Shown: piece after piece, positions 8,565 to 17,936 of the stretch
How the letters are laid out: each line of letters opens with the position of its first letter
How positions within the stretch are numbered: position 1 is the first letter of the stretch
Source: Chloroflexi bacterium OLB14
Lineage (GTDB): Bacteria > Chloroflexota > Anaerolineae > Anaerolineales > Villigracilaceae
Direction of reading: 5' to 3'
Length of the DNA: 64,000 nt
Assembly (NCBI GenBank): GCA_001567105.1
Contig: LMZR01000062.1
Coordinates: 22,045-86,044 of the forward strand
Program-made: the position numbers and the translations under genes
Notes under the pieces: generated by a model
What the model was told of the DNA's origin: nothing
Databases searched by the model: none
The model's input: only the letters and a program-made list of their open reading frames with translations

Positions 8565-9698
8565 ATGTTTGAAATCATTCCGCCACCTATATGGGTGAAT
8601 ACTAAACAATCTTTGCAAATCATGTTGGAGGATATTGCCTCGCAAAACAGAGTGGGAGTAGATACAGAATCAAATAGTTTGCACGCCTATCGCGAACAGG
8701 TTTGCTTGTTGCAGTTTTCCACATCAAAAGCTGATTATTTGGTTGACCCATTAGCCTTAAATGATTTGAGCCCACTTGCCCCTATTTTTGCTAATAAAGA
8801 TATTGAGAAGATTTTCCATGCCGCCGAATATGATTTGATTTGTTTACGGCGTGATTTTGGCTTTAACTTTGCTACTATTTTTGATACCATGCATGCCTCG
8901 CGCGTACTTGGTTACACCGCTGTAGGTTTGGATAAATTGTTAGGTGAGAAATTTAACATTCCAATGGATAAGAAACATCAGAAAGCAAATTGGGGCACCA
9001 GACCTTTACCTAAAGAACAGATTCAATATGCTATGTTGGATACACATTACCTCTTTGCTTTGCGAGATGTGCTTGAAAAAGAATTAATTGAAAAAAATAT
9101 GCATGGCTTTGCCATGGAGGATTTTAAGCGCGCTTGTGTAGAAGTGCATAAAACACGCTCGAATGGAGAAACTTGGGAGCGTTTTTCAGGCAGGAAAGAT
9201 TTAAGTTTGAGGCAATTAACCATTTTGTCGCAACTATGTAAATGGCGCGAAAAAGAAGCCGAACGTTTGAATCGCCCACCTTATAAAGTAGTGATGGATG
9301 ATGTCTTTATTGCATTGGTTAAAAACTTGCCAGAAAAGAAAGTAGATTTATCTGCGGCGGGATTGAGCGAGAAGCAAATTCGCTTATGGGGAGATGCAAT
9401 ATTAAAAGCCATTCGGCAGGGAGCAGAGAGTCCGTTGGTGGAGCGGAAACAGGTTCCCGTTAAGCAGGATGCGGTTTTACGTCGTTTAGAAAAAATTAAA
9501 GCCTGGAGAAAAAAAATAGGTTTGGAATTGAAAGTTGAATCGGATATCATTTTGCCAAAATCGTATTTAGCTGTGCTATCTGAGAATCCTCCTAAAAGTT
9601 TAGAAGAATTAAGTGTTTTGATGAAAGACAGTCCTGCTCGGTTTGAAAAATTCGGTTCACAAATTTTAAAAGTGTTAGGAGTGAAACATGCGAATTAA
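8565..9698 (+). CDS. rnd: Ribonuclease D
   Basis: 3'-5' exoribonuclease involved in tRNA and stable-RNA trimming. The 377-aa protein has the DEDDy exonuclease motifs: D-x-E in VGVDTESNSL, D in HAAEYDLICL, and Y-x3-D in YAMLDTHYL. An HRDC domain follows (about 205-285, LSLRQLTILSQLCKWREKEA). The start lies just after a TATAAT box, implying a leaderless transcript. The 3' end overlaps the beta-CASP nuclease gene by 11 nt, so the two RNA-processing enzymes are co-expressed. Confidence 0.92.
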   Translation: MFEIIPPPIWVNTKQSLQIMLEDIASQNRVGVDTESNSLHAYREQVCLLQFSTSKADYLVDPLALNDLSPLAPIFANKDIEKIFHAAEYDLICLRRDFGFNFATIFDTMHASRVLGYTAVGLDKLLGEKFNIPMDKKHQKANWGTRPLPKEQIQYAMLDTHYLFALRDVLEKELIEKNMHGFAMEDFKRACVEVHKTRSNGETWERFSGRKDLSLRQLTILSQLCKWREKEAERLNRPPYKVVMDDVFIALVKNLPEKKVDLSAAGLSEKQIRLWGDAILKAIRQGAESPLVERKQVPVKQDAVLRRLEKIKAWRKKIGLELKVESDIILPKSYLAVLSENPPKSLEELSVLMKDSPARFEKFGSQILKVLGVKHAN

Positions 9699-11082
9699 TT
9701 TTCATGGTGCGGCACATACTGTAACAGGTAGCCAACATTTGTTGGAGATTAATGGAAAAAAATTATTGTTAGATTGTGGCATGTATCAAGGTAAGCGTGC
9801 TGATAGTTATGAACGCAATTTACATTTTCGTTTTAATCCACGCGAAGTGGATGCTGTGATACTTTCTCATGCACATATTGATCATTCAGGCAATTTACCA
9901 AATTTAGTGAAGCAGGGCTTTGAAGGTCCAATCTTTGCTACGCGTGCCACAGCAGATTTAGCAAGTTTGATGATTGCAGACTCTGCACACATTCAAGAAT
10001 CGGATGCGGAATTTGTAAATAAAAAACGTGCTCAACGTGGCGAAGAGCCGATTGAACCTTTGTATACCAAAGCAGATGCAGAGCAAGCCATCGCCTCATT
10101 TCAAGGTGTAGGTTTTGATTTTGAATTTCAACCTATTCCTGGTGTGACGGCTCGTTTGTTTGAAGCAGGTCATATTTTAGGCGCGGCGGGTGTTTCACTT
10201 CAAATTGAAGAAAATGGGAAAAAGACTCATTTAATTTTTTCTGGTGATATTGGTAGATATCACATTCCATTATTGAAAGACCCTGTTTTACCTGAGCAAG
10301 CAGATTATTTAATTATGGAATCAACGTATGGGGATAAAAAACATGATAATCCTGAACTTGCTTTTGTTGAATTTCGAGATGTGGTTAAGAAAACAATTAA
10401 CCGTGGTGGTAAAGTGATTGTGCCTGCCTTTGCAGTGGGGCGTACGCAAGAATTGGTTTACAACTTAAATCAGATGATGGCTAATGGAGAGGTAAGTCGT
10501 GTTCCAGTTTATGTAGATAGCCCATTGGCAGTGAATGCAACAGATGTATTTAAACGTCACCCCGAATGTTTTGATAATGAAACTCGCAAATTTGTTGAAG
10601 AATCAAGACACCCCGCTTTAGATTTCAAAATGCTAACTTATATTCGTTCAGTAGAAGAATCAAAAGCATTAAATGAGCGCACTGACCCGATGATTATTAT
10701 TTCTGCTTCAGGCATGGCTGAAAATGGACGCGTTTTGCATCACATCAAAAATAATATTGAGAATCCGCAAAATACAATTTGTATCGTCTCATGGCAAGCA
10801 CCTGATACACTAGGTCGCCGCTTAGCAGACCGCGAACCTGAAGTTCGTATTTATGGTGAAACTTACAAACGTAATTGTGAAATTGCTACCATTGGCGGTT
10901 TGTCGGGCCATGCTGGACAAGATTTGTTGGTGAAGTATGCAACCAATATGAAAAAATCTGTTAAGCAAGTTTTTCTCGTGCACGGCGAAGAAAAACAAGC
11001 CAGAACTTTAAAAGATCTCTTGAAAGAACAAAAATTAAATAATATCCATTACCCTGCGTTGCATGAGAGTGTGAATTTATAA
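9688..11082 (+). CDS. MBL-fold beta-CASP RNA nuclease
   Basis: 464-aa metallo-beta-lactamase/beta-CASP/RMMBL protein. Zinc motif LSHAHIDHSG (HxHxDH) lies near residue 55, a GDIGRYHIP metal-ligand Asp segment follows, then a beta-CASP domain with the VPAFAVGRTQELVYNL helix and IIISASGMAENGRV. The C-terminal VHGEEKQARTL His is the RMMBL motif. The family cleaves RNA as endo- or exonuclease (CPSF73/YSH1-like). Overlaps rnd, which supports a joint RNA-decay role. Confidence 0.9.
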   Translation: MRINFHGAAHTVTGSQHLLEINGKKLLLDCGMYQGKRADSYERNLHFRFNPREVDAVILSHAHIDHSGNLPNLVKQGFEGPIFATRATADLASLMIADSAHIQESDAEFVNKKRAQRGEEPIEPLYTKADAEQAIASFQGVGFDFEFQPIPGVTARLFEAGHILGAAGVSLQIEENGKKTHLIFSGDIGRYHIPLLKDPVLPEQADYLIMESTYGDKKHDNPELAFVEFRDVVKKTINRGGKVIVPAFAVGRTQELVYNLNQMMANGEVSRVPVYVDSPLAVNATDVFKRHPECFDNETRKFVEESRHPALDFKMLTYIRSVEESKALNERTDPMIIISASGMAENGRVLHHIKNNIENPQNTICIVSWQAPDTLGRRLADREPEVRIYGETYKRNCEIATIGGLSGHAGQDLLVKYATNMKKSVKQVFLVHGEEKQARTLKDLLKEQKLNNIHYPALHESVNL

Positions 11083-11091
11083 AGAGCATTA

Positions 11092-11163
11092 ACCACAGAG
11101 TTCACAAAGAACACAGAGAAAATCAATTTAAAAATCTTCGTGAACTCTGTGTCCTCTGTGGTG
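11092..11163. repeat. Palindromic repeat, CCACAGAG family
   Basis: Left words CCACAGAG-TTCACAAAGA-ACACAGAG pair with right words CTCTGTG-TCCTCTGTGG around an AT-rich centre. The words are degenerate rather than a perfect palindrome. A weaker relative lies at 23537-23606. Sits between the beta-CASP gene and the tRNA. Confidence 0.75.
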
Positions 11164-11176
11164 AAAAGAATTAAGT

Positions 11177-11182
11177 TATAAT
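11177..11182 (+). promoter_or_regulatory. -10 box of the tRNA-Ser promoter
   Basis: TATAAT 15 nt upstream of the mature tRNA 5' end. No convincing -35 is seen; that region is the arm of the preceding palindrome. Confidence 0.5.
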
Positions 11183-11197
11183 CTCGCACGTGTTATT

Positions 11198-11286
11198 GGA
11201 GAGGTGCCAGAGTGGTTGAATGGGGCAGTCTCGAAAACTGTTGTGGCTCTCACGGGTCACCGAGGGTTCGAATCCCTCCCTCTCCG
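11198..11286 (+). tRNA. tRNA-Ser(CGA)
   Basis: 89-nt class II tRNA. Acceptor stem GGAGAGG pairs with CCTCTCC with discriminator G. Anticodon stem GCAGT/ACTGT with loop CTCGAAA gives anticodon CGA, reading UCG. It has a long variable arm (GTGGCTCTCACGGGTCACC) and T-arm GAGGG-TTCGAAT-CCCTC. The 3' CCA is not encoded. A long reading frame from 11204 into the nitrilase is an artefact of this tRNA. Confidence 0.96.
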
Positions 11287-11294
11287 CAATTACA

Positions 11295-11328
11295 AATCTC
11301 CGAGTTCTTTAAGAACTCGGAGATTTTT
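11295..11328 (+). terminator. Rho-independent terminator after tRNA-Ser
   Basis: Stem AATCTCCGAGTTC / GAACTCGGAGATT with loop TTTAA, then a T-run (TTTTTCTTT). Placed 9 nt after the tRNA, so it probably ends the tRNA transcript before the nitrilase gene. Confidence 0.8.
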
Positions 11329-11350
11329 CTTTAGTGGTAAGATTCACCTA

Positions 11351-12199
11351 ATGAAACTAAACCTCGCGCTGGCACAAATCAATACCAAATTGGGAGATGT
11401 AGAAGCGAACCTTGCCAAACATCTTGATTACATCAAACAAGCAAAATCTGAAAAAGCGGATTTGCTGGTGTTCCCCGAACTTTCGTTAACAGGGTATGTG
11501 TTACAAGATTTAGTCGCCTCTGTGGCGCACAAGCCTGTGGACGATGATCCGATTTTCAAACATTTGCTCAACGCTTCAAAAGATATTGATTTAGTCGTTG
11601 GCTTTGTGGATGAAGATTCGCGCCATCGTTTTTTTATTGCTTCGGCATATCTTTCAGGCGGAAAAGTTTTGCATGTGCATCATAAAGTTTATTTGCCAAC
11701 TTACGGATTATTTGACGAGGGACGTTTTTTTGCATGGGGTGATAAAGTGCGCGCCTTTGATACACGCTTTGGGCGAGTTGGTTTATTAATTTGTGAAGAT
11801 TTCTGGCACGCATCGCCTCCTTACTTGCTGTGGCTTGATGGTGCTGACATTATGCTTTTTTCTTCCGCCTCACCTGGTCGCGGATTGAACGACAAAGAGA
11901 AACTTGAATCCGCTCGTTGGGTAGAACGTGTGACCAAAGCCTACGCCAGTATGTTTACTTCATTTGTTGCACATGCTAATCGAGTTGGCTATGAAGATGG
12001 TTTACATTTCTGGGGTGGAGCAACAGTCTTTGACCCCAACGGCGAAGAAATTGCTCACGGACCATATAATGAAGAAGCCATTACATATTCTCAACTGGAT
12101 TTGAATCAACTACGCCGCACAAGAGCACGATTACCTTTATTAAGAGATGAAAGAACAAATTTAGTTGTTTCTGAATTGCAAAGAATTTTACAAAAATGA
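11351..12199 (+). CDS. Nitrilase-family glutamine amidase partner of NadE
   Basis: Carbon-nitrogen hydrolase of 282 aa with the complete Glu-Lys-Cys triad: E in VFPELSLTGY, K in HHKVYLPTYG, C in LLICEDFWH. The stop overlaps the nadE start (ATGA). In many bacteria this domain is the N-terminal glutaminase half of glutamine-dependent NAD synthetase. Here it is a separate gene, so the two products probably form one enzyme. ATG 11351 is chosen because residues upstream are encoded by the tRNA and its terminator. Confidence 0.88.
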   Translation: MKLNLALAQINTKLGDVEANLAKHLDYIKQAKSEKADLLVFPELSLTGYVLQDLVASVAHKPVDDDPIFKHLLNASKDIDLVVGFVDEDSRHRFFIASAYLSGGKVLHVHHKVYLPTYGLFDEGRFFAWGDKVRAFDTRFGRVGLLICEDFWHASPPYLLWLDGADIMLFSSASPGRGLNDKEKLESARWVERVTKAYASMFTSFVAHANRVGYEDGLHFWGGATVFDPNGEEIAHGPYNEEAITYSQLDLNQLRRTRARLPLLRDERTNLVVSELQRILQK

Positions 12200-13023
12200 T
12201 TGACACAAACCTCACCATCAACACCGACCTTGCACACGAAATTTTGACTGGCTTTATAAAGACCGAAGTTACGCGCACGGGTTTATCAAAAGCAGTGATT
12301 GGCTTATCAGGTGGAATTGATTCAGCCCTTTCATGCGCATTAGCCACCGAAGCGCTTGGCAAAGAAAATGTTTTAGCAGTACGAATGCCTTACAAGGCAT
12401 CGAGTAAAGAATCATTGGAACATGCTCAATTATTAATTGACCAACTCGGTATTCAATCTAAAACGATTGAGATAACAGATATGGTTGAACCTTTATTCAA
12501 ACTTGATGCTGAAATATCCAATTTACGCAAAGGCAACATCATGGCACGCCAACGCATGATTGTTTTATATGATCAAAGCGAAGTGTTCAAAGGGTTAGTG
12601 ATTGGCACAAGCAACAAAACAGAAATTTTATTAGGTTACAGCACCTTATATGGTGATTCTGCTAGTGCTATGAATCCTATTGGTGATTTATATAAAACAC
12701 AAGTTCGTCAACTTTCACGCGCAATGAACATCCCTGCGCCAATTATTGATAAAGCCCCATCGGCTGATTTATGGGCAGACCAAACCGATGAAAAAGAACT
12801 CGGCTTCACTTATGAAGATGTAGATAAACTTTTATATTTATTAATTGACCAACGTTATAGTCCGCAAGAAACAATCGAAGCAGGCTTTGATGAAAAATTT
12901 GTCAATGGCGTTGTCAAGCGCATCAAGCGTTATCAATACAAACGTATGCAACCGCCCATTGCCAAAGTCAGCAACCGCACTATTGGTTATGACTTTTTAT
13001 ATCTGCGTGATTGGGGAACATAA
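12196..13023 (+). CDS. nadE: NAD(+) synthetase, synthetase subunit
   Basis: Adenylates and amidates nicotinate adenine dinucleotide in the last step of NAD synthesis. The 275-aa protein has the PP-loop SGGIDSALSCAL, the NAD-site segment GTSNKTEILLGYSTLYGD and the loop SADLWADQTDEKELG. Length fits the NH3-dependent type. Overlap with the upstream nitrilase suggests ammonia is delivered from glutamine by that subunit. Confidence 0.94.
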   Translation: MIDTNLTINTDLAHEILTGFIKTEVTRTGLSKAVIGLSGGIDSALSCALATEALGKENVLAVRMPYKASSKESLEHAQLLIDQLGIQSKTIEITDMVEPLFKLDAEISNLRKGNIMARQRMIVLYDQSEVFKGLVIGTSNKTEILLGYSTLYGDSASAMNPIGDLYKTQVRQLSRAMNIPAPIIDKAPSADLWADQTDEKELGFTYEDVDKLLYLLIDQRYSPQETIEAGFDEKFVNGVVKRIKRYQYKRMQPPIAKVSNRTIGYDFLYLRDWGT

Positions 13024-13024
13024 A

Positions 13025-13080
13025 TTTGGAGTCAGCCAGCTTGCTGGCGTAATTTCGGGAGCAAGCTCCCGGATTCCATG
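13025..13080. repeat. Palindromic repeat, TTGGAGTCA...GATTCCAT family
   Basis: Outer words TTTGGAGTCA and GGATTCCAT frame two inner hairpins (CCAGC-TTGCTGG and GGGAGC-AAGCTCCC). Relatives lie at 32954-33017 and 37179-37234. It separates nadE from the MFS gene. Confidence 0.8.
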
Positions 13081-13122
13081 AAACAGAATCAACTATCAGT
13101 AAATTAAGAAGCGAAAAAAATC

Positions 13123-14412
13123 ATGTTACGAATCCCACCATCGTTACGTCATAAGAAATTTTTTTATTTATGGCTTGGTCAATTAATTTCCATCACAGGT
13201 ACACAAATGCAAATTTGGGCACTGTTTTGGCATATCAATCATTTGAATGAAAATCCGATTGCTTTAGGTGGAATTGGTGCGGCGCGAGTTTTGCCAATTA
13301 TTATTTTTTCGTTGGTTGGCGGCGTGATGGCGGATTCGCGTGATAGACGAAAAATTATGTTTGTTACGCAATCTATCGCCGCGTTGTTGATGTTGTCATT
13401 GGCTTTGTTTACGCAATTTGGGCAGATTACGATTTGGCATATTTATGTGGTGACGGCATTGCAAGCAACGGTTGCCGCGTTTGATGCGCCTTCACGCCAA
13501 GCCTTGATTCCAAATTTATTGCCGAAGGAAGATTTACCAAATGGTTTTAGTATGACCTTTACAGCGTTTCAAGCAGGTTCTGTAATTGGTCCTGCTTTAT
13601 CAGGCATTGTGATTGCGTTGGCAGGACAAGAGGCAGTATATTATTTCAATTCATTCTCGTTTTTGGCTGTGATATTTGCTTTGTTTATGATCGGTGACGT
13701 GCCGCAAACTTTGGCTGAAAAACCTGTCGGGCTTGGGGTTGAATCGATTCGAGAAGGTATTCAGTTTATTCTTTCAAAACAAATTATTTTCTCTTCGATG
13801 ATTTTAGATTTTGTGGCTACATTTTTTGCATCGGCAAGTACGCTTATGCCAATTATTGCCAAAGATGTTTTGAAAGTTGGGGTTGAAGAATATGGGTATC
13901 TCTCTGCGGCGCAAGCGGCTGGCGCGGTATCGGTTGCATTGATTATTTCTCAAGTGAAAGAGATTCGTAAACAAGGTTTGTGGCTTCTTGGTTCAGTTAT
14001 AGTTTTTGGTCTGGCGGCGATTGCATTCGGCATTACCAGATCCTTTATCATTGCTTGGATAGCAGTTGCCTTGATGGGTGCCTCGGATGGAGTTAGCACG
14101 ATTATTCGTAATACTATTCGGCAATTGCAAACACCTGATTATATTCGCGGGCGGATGACCAGTGTCAATCAAATATTTTTTCAAGGCGGTCCGCAACTTG
14201 GAGAAATTCGTGCTGGAGTTGTGGCGCAGTTATTCGGTGCGCCGTATGCCATTGTTAGCGGTGGAATTGGTTGCATTATCGGCACGTTAGCAATTGCATG
14301 GAAGTGGAATCATTTACCGAAATACAACGGCGATGAACCAATTGAAGCAGGGGAAACTTCATCACCCTCAACAGGTGCTTCATTGATGGTGAATCGCGCT
14401 AGAAAACCTTGA
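13123..14412 (+). CDS. MFS transporter (EntS/MFS_3-like)
   Basis: 429-aa major facilitator with about 12 predicted transmembrane segments and the family features GGVMADSRDRRKIM (motif A after TM2) and FDAPSRQALIPNLL. This resembles EntS-type and multidrug MFS efflux proteins. Substrate cannot be inferred. The 3' end abuts a palindromic repeat that also ends the convergent acyltransferase gene. Confidence 0.88.
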   Translation: MLRIPPSLRHKKFFYLWLGQLISITGTQMQIWALFWHINHLNENPIALGGIGAARVLPIIIFSLVGGVMADSRDRRKIMFVTQSIAALLMLSLALFTQFGQITIWHIYVVTALQATVAAFDAPSRQALIPNLLPKEDLPNGFSMTFTAFQAGSVIGPALSGIVIALAGQEAVYYFNSFSFLAVIFALFMIGDVPQTLAEKPVGLGVESIREGIQFILSKQIIFSSMILDFVATFFASASTLMPIIAKDVLKVGVEEYGYLSAAQAAGAVSVALIISQVKEIRKQGLWLLGSVIVFGLAAIAFGITRSFIIAWIAVALMGASDGVSTIIRNTIRQLQTPDYIRGRMTSVNQIFFQGGPQLGEIRAGVVAQLFGAPYAIVSGGIGCIIGTLAIAWKWNHLPKYNGDEPIEAGETSSPSTGASLMVNRARKP

Positions 14413-14414
14413 TA

Positions 14415-14478
14415 GTAGGTCACGCTTGTAGCGTGACAGCTAGTATCATTTAATAGTCACGTTGAAAACGTGACCTAC
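14415..14478. repeat. Palindromic repeat, GTAGGTCACG...CGTGACCTAC family
   Basis: Left part GTAGGTCACGC-TTGTA-GCGTGAC and right part GTCACGTT-GAAA-ACGTGACCTAC each form a hairpin, and the outer arms pair. Relatives lie at 25744-25770 and 42752-42817. The stop codon of the minus-strand acyltransferase (TAG, 14477-14475) lies in the right arm. Confidence 0.85.
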
Positions 14479-15317
14479 AATTTTGCTTCAATCAAACTCT
14501 TCATCTCTGCCAACACAGCCTGATGAATCTCGTTGACATCTTTACCATAAATCGGTTTGCCAATTTGAATTGTGACAGTGACAGGTTTTTCGTTAAATAA
14601 AATCATACCAAGCAGTTGCAAAGCAGTGGCTAATTTCTCTTTTTCTGCTCTTGTTTTTTTTATTTTCAACAACCAGTGATGTGCATATTTTTTTGCAACC
14701 ACATTTCTGACTAACACAGGCAAGATGGCGGCGTTGGGACTCATTCTGATAAATACGCTTACACTATCCGTCCAATTCGATAATGATTCTATTGCGCCAG
14801 TATAAATATCTGGATCGGGTTCAATTTCACCAGCGGGGAAGGTCAATGCCGCGCCTCCTGACTTAAGATGTTGGCTGACTTGCCTTACGAGTGACATCCT
14901 CTTGGCTGGATCATCATACACATAAAATAATTGTTTGCTTGTATGTGGAAGTTCATTTAAGAATGGACGGTCTAAGGCGATGATGTGCAAATCATTTCTG
15001 TTTAATGCGGCGAACAAAGCCACAGTATCCGTCATGCCTGGGTGGTTGGATAAGGCTAAAAAAGCAGAATCAGGAATCAGGTCAGCATTGATGATGCGTA
15101 ATTCTTTTACATATCTATTGGTCAGATTCCATCCGCCTGCTACCATGCCTTGCGAGCCAACAATATCATCATATTCAATGACGTGTTTTGCAAAAGTTTC
15201 AGCAGGTTTGCGAAAAATAAATTTTAGTAATTTCGCAAGTAGTGGATATTTTTTCCAACCAAATGATTCGACTAAATCATTCAAATTGATTTCAGTAAGT
15301 TTTTGTAGTTGATTCAT
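14475..15317 (-). CDS. PlsC-like acyltransferase
   Basis: 280-aa protein with the HX4D acyltransferase signature in SNHPGMTDTVAL and a later FPAGEIEPDPD segment corresponding to the FPEGTRS motif of glycerophosphate acyltransferases. Probably a membrane-associated phospholipid or glycolipid acyltransferase; the altered second motif leaves the substrate open. Start overlaps the clpS stop (ATGA). The stop codon comes from the flanking palindrome. Confidence 0.75.
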   Translation of the reverse strand: MNQLQKLTEINLNDLVESFGWKKYPLLAKLLKFIFRKPAETFAKHVIEYDDIVGSQGMVAGGWNLTNRYVKELRIINADLIPDSAFLALSNHPGMTDTVALFAALNRNDLHIIALDRPFLNELPHTSKQLFYVYDDPAKRMSLVRQVSQHLKSGGAALTFPAGEIEPDPDIYTGAIESLSNWTDSVSVFIRMSPNAAILPVLVRNVVAKKYAHHWLLKIKKTRAEKEKLATALQLLGMILFNEKPVTVTIQIGKPIYGKDVNEIHQAVLAEMKSLIEAKL

Positions 15318-15616
15318 TCAGGCTCAATCGAAAAATGTAGTGGATAACCTTCTAACCCTGCGGCGAAATGTGCTTTGTTGACTCGATTCTCCGCTTCATT
15401 TTTTGGCAGAGTTTGCACATAAGCATTGCCTTTGATGTGTGCCGTCATCATAATATCCGTGGCTTTATCAATGGCGAGGAAAAATATATTGGTTAGCACA
15501 TGCACCACAAAATTCATGGGTGTGACATCGTCATTGTAAATGATGATGCGATACAATGGCTCGAGTTCCGTTTCAGTTTCTTTGATGATTTCAATTTCGG
15601 GGATTACTTGATTCAT
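15314..15616 (-). CDS. clpS: ClpS adaptor for ATP-dependent Clp protease
   Basis: 100-aa N-recognin that delivers N-degron proteins to ClpA/ClpC. Conserved core YRIIIYNDDVTPMNFVVHVL, with the N-D-D of the N-end pocket, and TAHIKGNAYV with the pocket His are present. It lies upstream of the acyltransferase with a 4-nt overlap. No clpA or clpC is in the window. Confidence 0.92.
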   Translation of the reverse strand: MNQVIPEIEIIKETETELEPLYRIIIYNDDVTPMNFVVHVLTNIFFLAIDKATDIMMTAHIKGNAYVQTLPKNEAENRVNKAHFAAGLEGYPLHFSIEPE

Positions 15617-15679
15617 TTTTTACATCCATTTTATATTTTAACCTTTTCTTGCCTAGTAGGTGCTAATATATGCTGGAAT

Positions 15680-15703
15680 AAAAAACCGCCTCAGACGAGG
15701 CGG
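15680..15703 (-). terminator. Terminator of the KefB-type antiporter gene
   Basis: On the minus strand, ACCGCCTC-GTCT-GAGGCGGT followed by TTTTTATT, 22 nt past the stop. A strong GC-rich stem in an otherwise AT-rich region. Confidence 0.88.
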
Positions 15704-15724
15704 TAGTTGGTTTCTGAAATTGAT

Positions 15725-17770
15725 TTAGGTTTCCCAATCCACATCTGTTTTTGTGGATTCGGGTTCCTCCAAACTCGTCAATAATTTTTCTGCGGCTTGA
15801 ATTTGTTCTGTTTCGCCAATCAAGCCTATATGGTCATCTGCTTCAAATATCGTTTGTGATTTTGGATTCGCGATCAATTTATGATTTCGGACAATGGCTA
15901 CAATGGATGCTCCCGTGCGAGCGCGAATATCTGCTTCTGCTAAAGTTTTCCCAATCAGTTCATTGTTTGAAATAGATCGAACCCAGGTTACGTCTAAATG
16001 TCCGCTGGCATGTATCAGGTCATGTAAGAGGCGATGTTCTTCTTCTGTATCCACTTGCATGTTGTAGTGATCATGTCGCACAGCATCGGTATAGCGAATA
16101 ATTTCTTGCAATGGAAAATTAAGTTTCATCAAAGTATGGCGCACAATTTCTAAACCACCTTCGAGTTCAGGATGAATGACGTCACTTGCACCAAGATCTG
16201 CAAGGTGGGTAATACCTTCTTCTGTAGAAGCACGCGCAATGATAGGAAGTTCTGGCGCAATTTGCCGAGCCGCCGCGATCATTAATCCATTTGCATCTTC
16301 ATTCGGTCCAGTGACAACCAATGCACGCGCATGTTTAAGATGTGCATGTGTTAACACTTCTGAATTGGAAGCATCGCCATATAAATTAGGAACTTGACGA
16401 CGACTTAATTCTTCAATCCGTTCAGCATCCGAATCAATTACTAAACTTGAAATTTTCATTTCATTTAATAAGTTAATGATGTGCCGACCTACACGTCCAT
16501 AACCAACAATGACGACATGTTCTTTCAAATTATTTTCAACGCTTATTTGATTGGTGCTATGCCTATCTAATACACGCCATAAAGGTTTAATTTTTTGTAA
16601 AAACTTTTCAGTGGGATTAATGAGGCGGAACATAACTGGATTTACTGTAATGGATACTAATGCGCCCGCTAAGATTAAAGAATATTGATCACGATTAATT
16701 AATCCAAGTGATAAACCTTCTTGACCTAAAATAAACGAAAATTCACCAATTTGACTTAAGGCAACTGCTAAAACAAGTGTGGTTCGCCCTGACCATGGCA
16801 GTATGAAGCCCATTAATAAAGTTACAACTGATTTGCCAACCACAATCAATGCACTAAAAGCGATAATGGTGATGATGTTGTTGAAAATATAATCTGGGTT
16901 GACTAGCATTCCAATTGAAACAAAAAATAAAACTGAAAACGCTTCCTGAAACGGTAATACATCTGCACCTACTTGATGACTCAATGGAGACTCGTTAACA
17001 ACCACGCCTGCAATAAATGCACCGAGAGCAAATGAAACGCCAAATAATTCTGCGGCACCTAATGCAATGCCAAGCGCAATTGCCAGTACTGCTAAGATGA
17101 ATAATTCACGCGAACGTGTGTAAGCAATGCGCATCAGAACCCAAGGGATTAATCTTGTGCCAGCAAACATCACTAAAACTACGAAGCCCGCCGCTTTTAA
17201 TAATGTGAGACCAATTTGCGCCCAATCGAATCCGCTAGAAGTGTTAACCAAAGTTGGCATAAGCACCAAAATTAAAACAGTGGCTAAATCTTCTACAATT
17301 ACCCATCCAATAGCGGCTTGACCATGATATGTATTTAGAATTCCATTGTCTATCAAACTGCGGAGAAGCACTACTGTACTAGCAATTGAAATTGCTAACC
17401 CAACTACGATGCCAGATGTAATCGTCCAGCCTTGTATGTGACTAAACACAAAGCCTAGCAAGATAACAATCACCATTCTGCCTAATGCGCCAGGAATTGC
17501 TACCGAACGAACTCTCCATAAATCACTCAAAGAAAAATGTAAACCCACACCGAACATCAGAAAAATTACGCCCAATTCTGCTAACTGACTAATGGTTTCA
17601 GTATCTCCTACAAAACCAGGTGTGAATGGACCAATCACAATCCCCGCTAGTAAATATCCAACAATAGTAGGCAAACCGATTCTGCGTGCAATCACCCCGC
17701 CGATGAATGCTACCACCAACGCAACTACAATATTAATCAACAATGTTACTTCGTGCATATTTACCTCCAC
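15725..17770 (-). CDS. KefB/CPA2-type monovalent cation:proton antiporter with TrkA domains
   Basis: 681-aa membrane transporter with an N-terminal Na+/H+-exchanger domain (about 12 segments, residues 5-385). A TrkA-N/RCK domain (from about 413) carries the NAD motif VVIVGYGRVGRHI, and a TrkA-C domain (about 600-670) follows. Expected to move K+ or Na+ against H+ under nucleotide control. cdaA is in the window and TrkA-C domains often bind c-di-AMP, but a link is inference. Followed by its own terminator. Confidence 0.9.
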   Translation of the reverse strand: MEVNMHEVTLLINIVVALVVAFIGGVIARRIGLPTIVGYLLAGIVIGPFTPGFVGDTETISQLAELGVIFLMFGVGLHFSLSDLWRVRSVAIPGALGRMVIVILLGFVFSHIQGWTITSGIVVGLAISIASTVVLLRSLIDNGILNTYHGQAAIGWVIVEDLATVLILVLMPTLVNTSSGFDWAQIGLTLLKAAGFVVLVMFAGTRLIPWVLMRIAYTRSRELFILAVLAIALGIALGAAELFGVSFALGAFIAGVVVNESPLSHQVGADVLPFQEAFSVLFFVSIGMLVNPDYIFNNIITIIAFSALIVVGKSVVTLLMGFILPWSGRTTLVLAVALSQIGEFSFILGQEGLSLGLINRDQYSLILAGALVSITVNPVMFRLINPTEKFLQKIKPLWRVLDRHSTNQISVENNLKEHVVIVGYGRVGRHIINLLNEMKISSLVIDSDAERIEELSRRQVPNLYGDASNSEVLTHAHLKHARALVVTGPNEDANGLMIAAARQIAPELPIIARASTEEGITHLADLGASDVIHPELEGGLEIVRHTLMKLNFPLQEIIRYTDAVRHDHYNMQVDTEEEHRLLHDLIHASGHLDVTWVRSISNNELIGKTLAEADIRARTGASIVAIVRNHKLIANPKSQTIFEADDHIGLIGETEQIQAAEKLLTSLEEPESTKTDVDWET

Positions 17771-17936
17771 ATATTAAGTTAATCACGCGTATCGTTTTCT
17801 ATTTTACACAAGAAATCTTTATTTTTTGGCTATGTTTAAAAAATCTAATAAAGCATTTATAAAAACAGGTCGTTTACTGAAATACAAATATTTTGCCAGT
17901 GGTAAAATCAAATTGAAATCTTAATTGGAGAGATAA

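Noticed and set aside
11204..11350. N-terminal extension of the nitrilase
   Set aside because: These codons fall in tRNA-Ser and its terminator; the nitrilase domain starts at ATG 11351.
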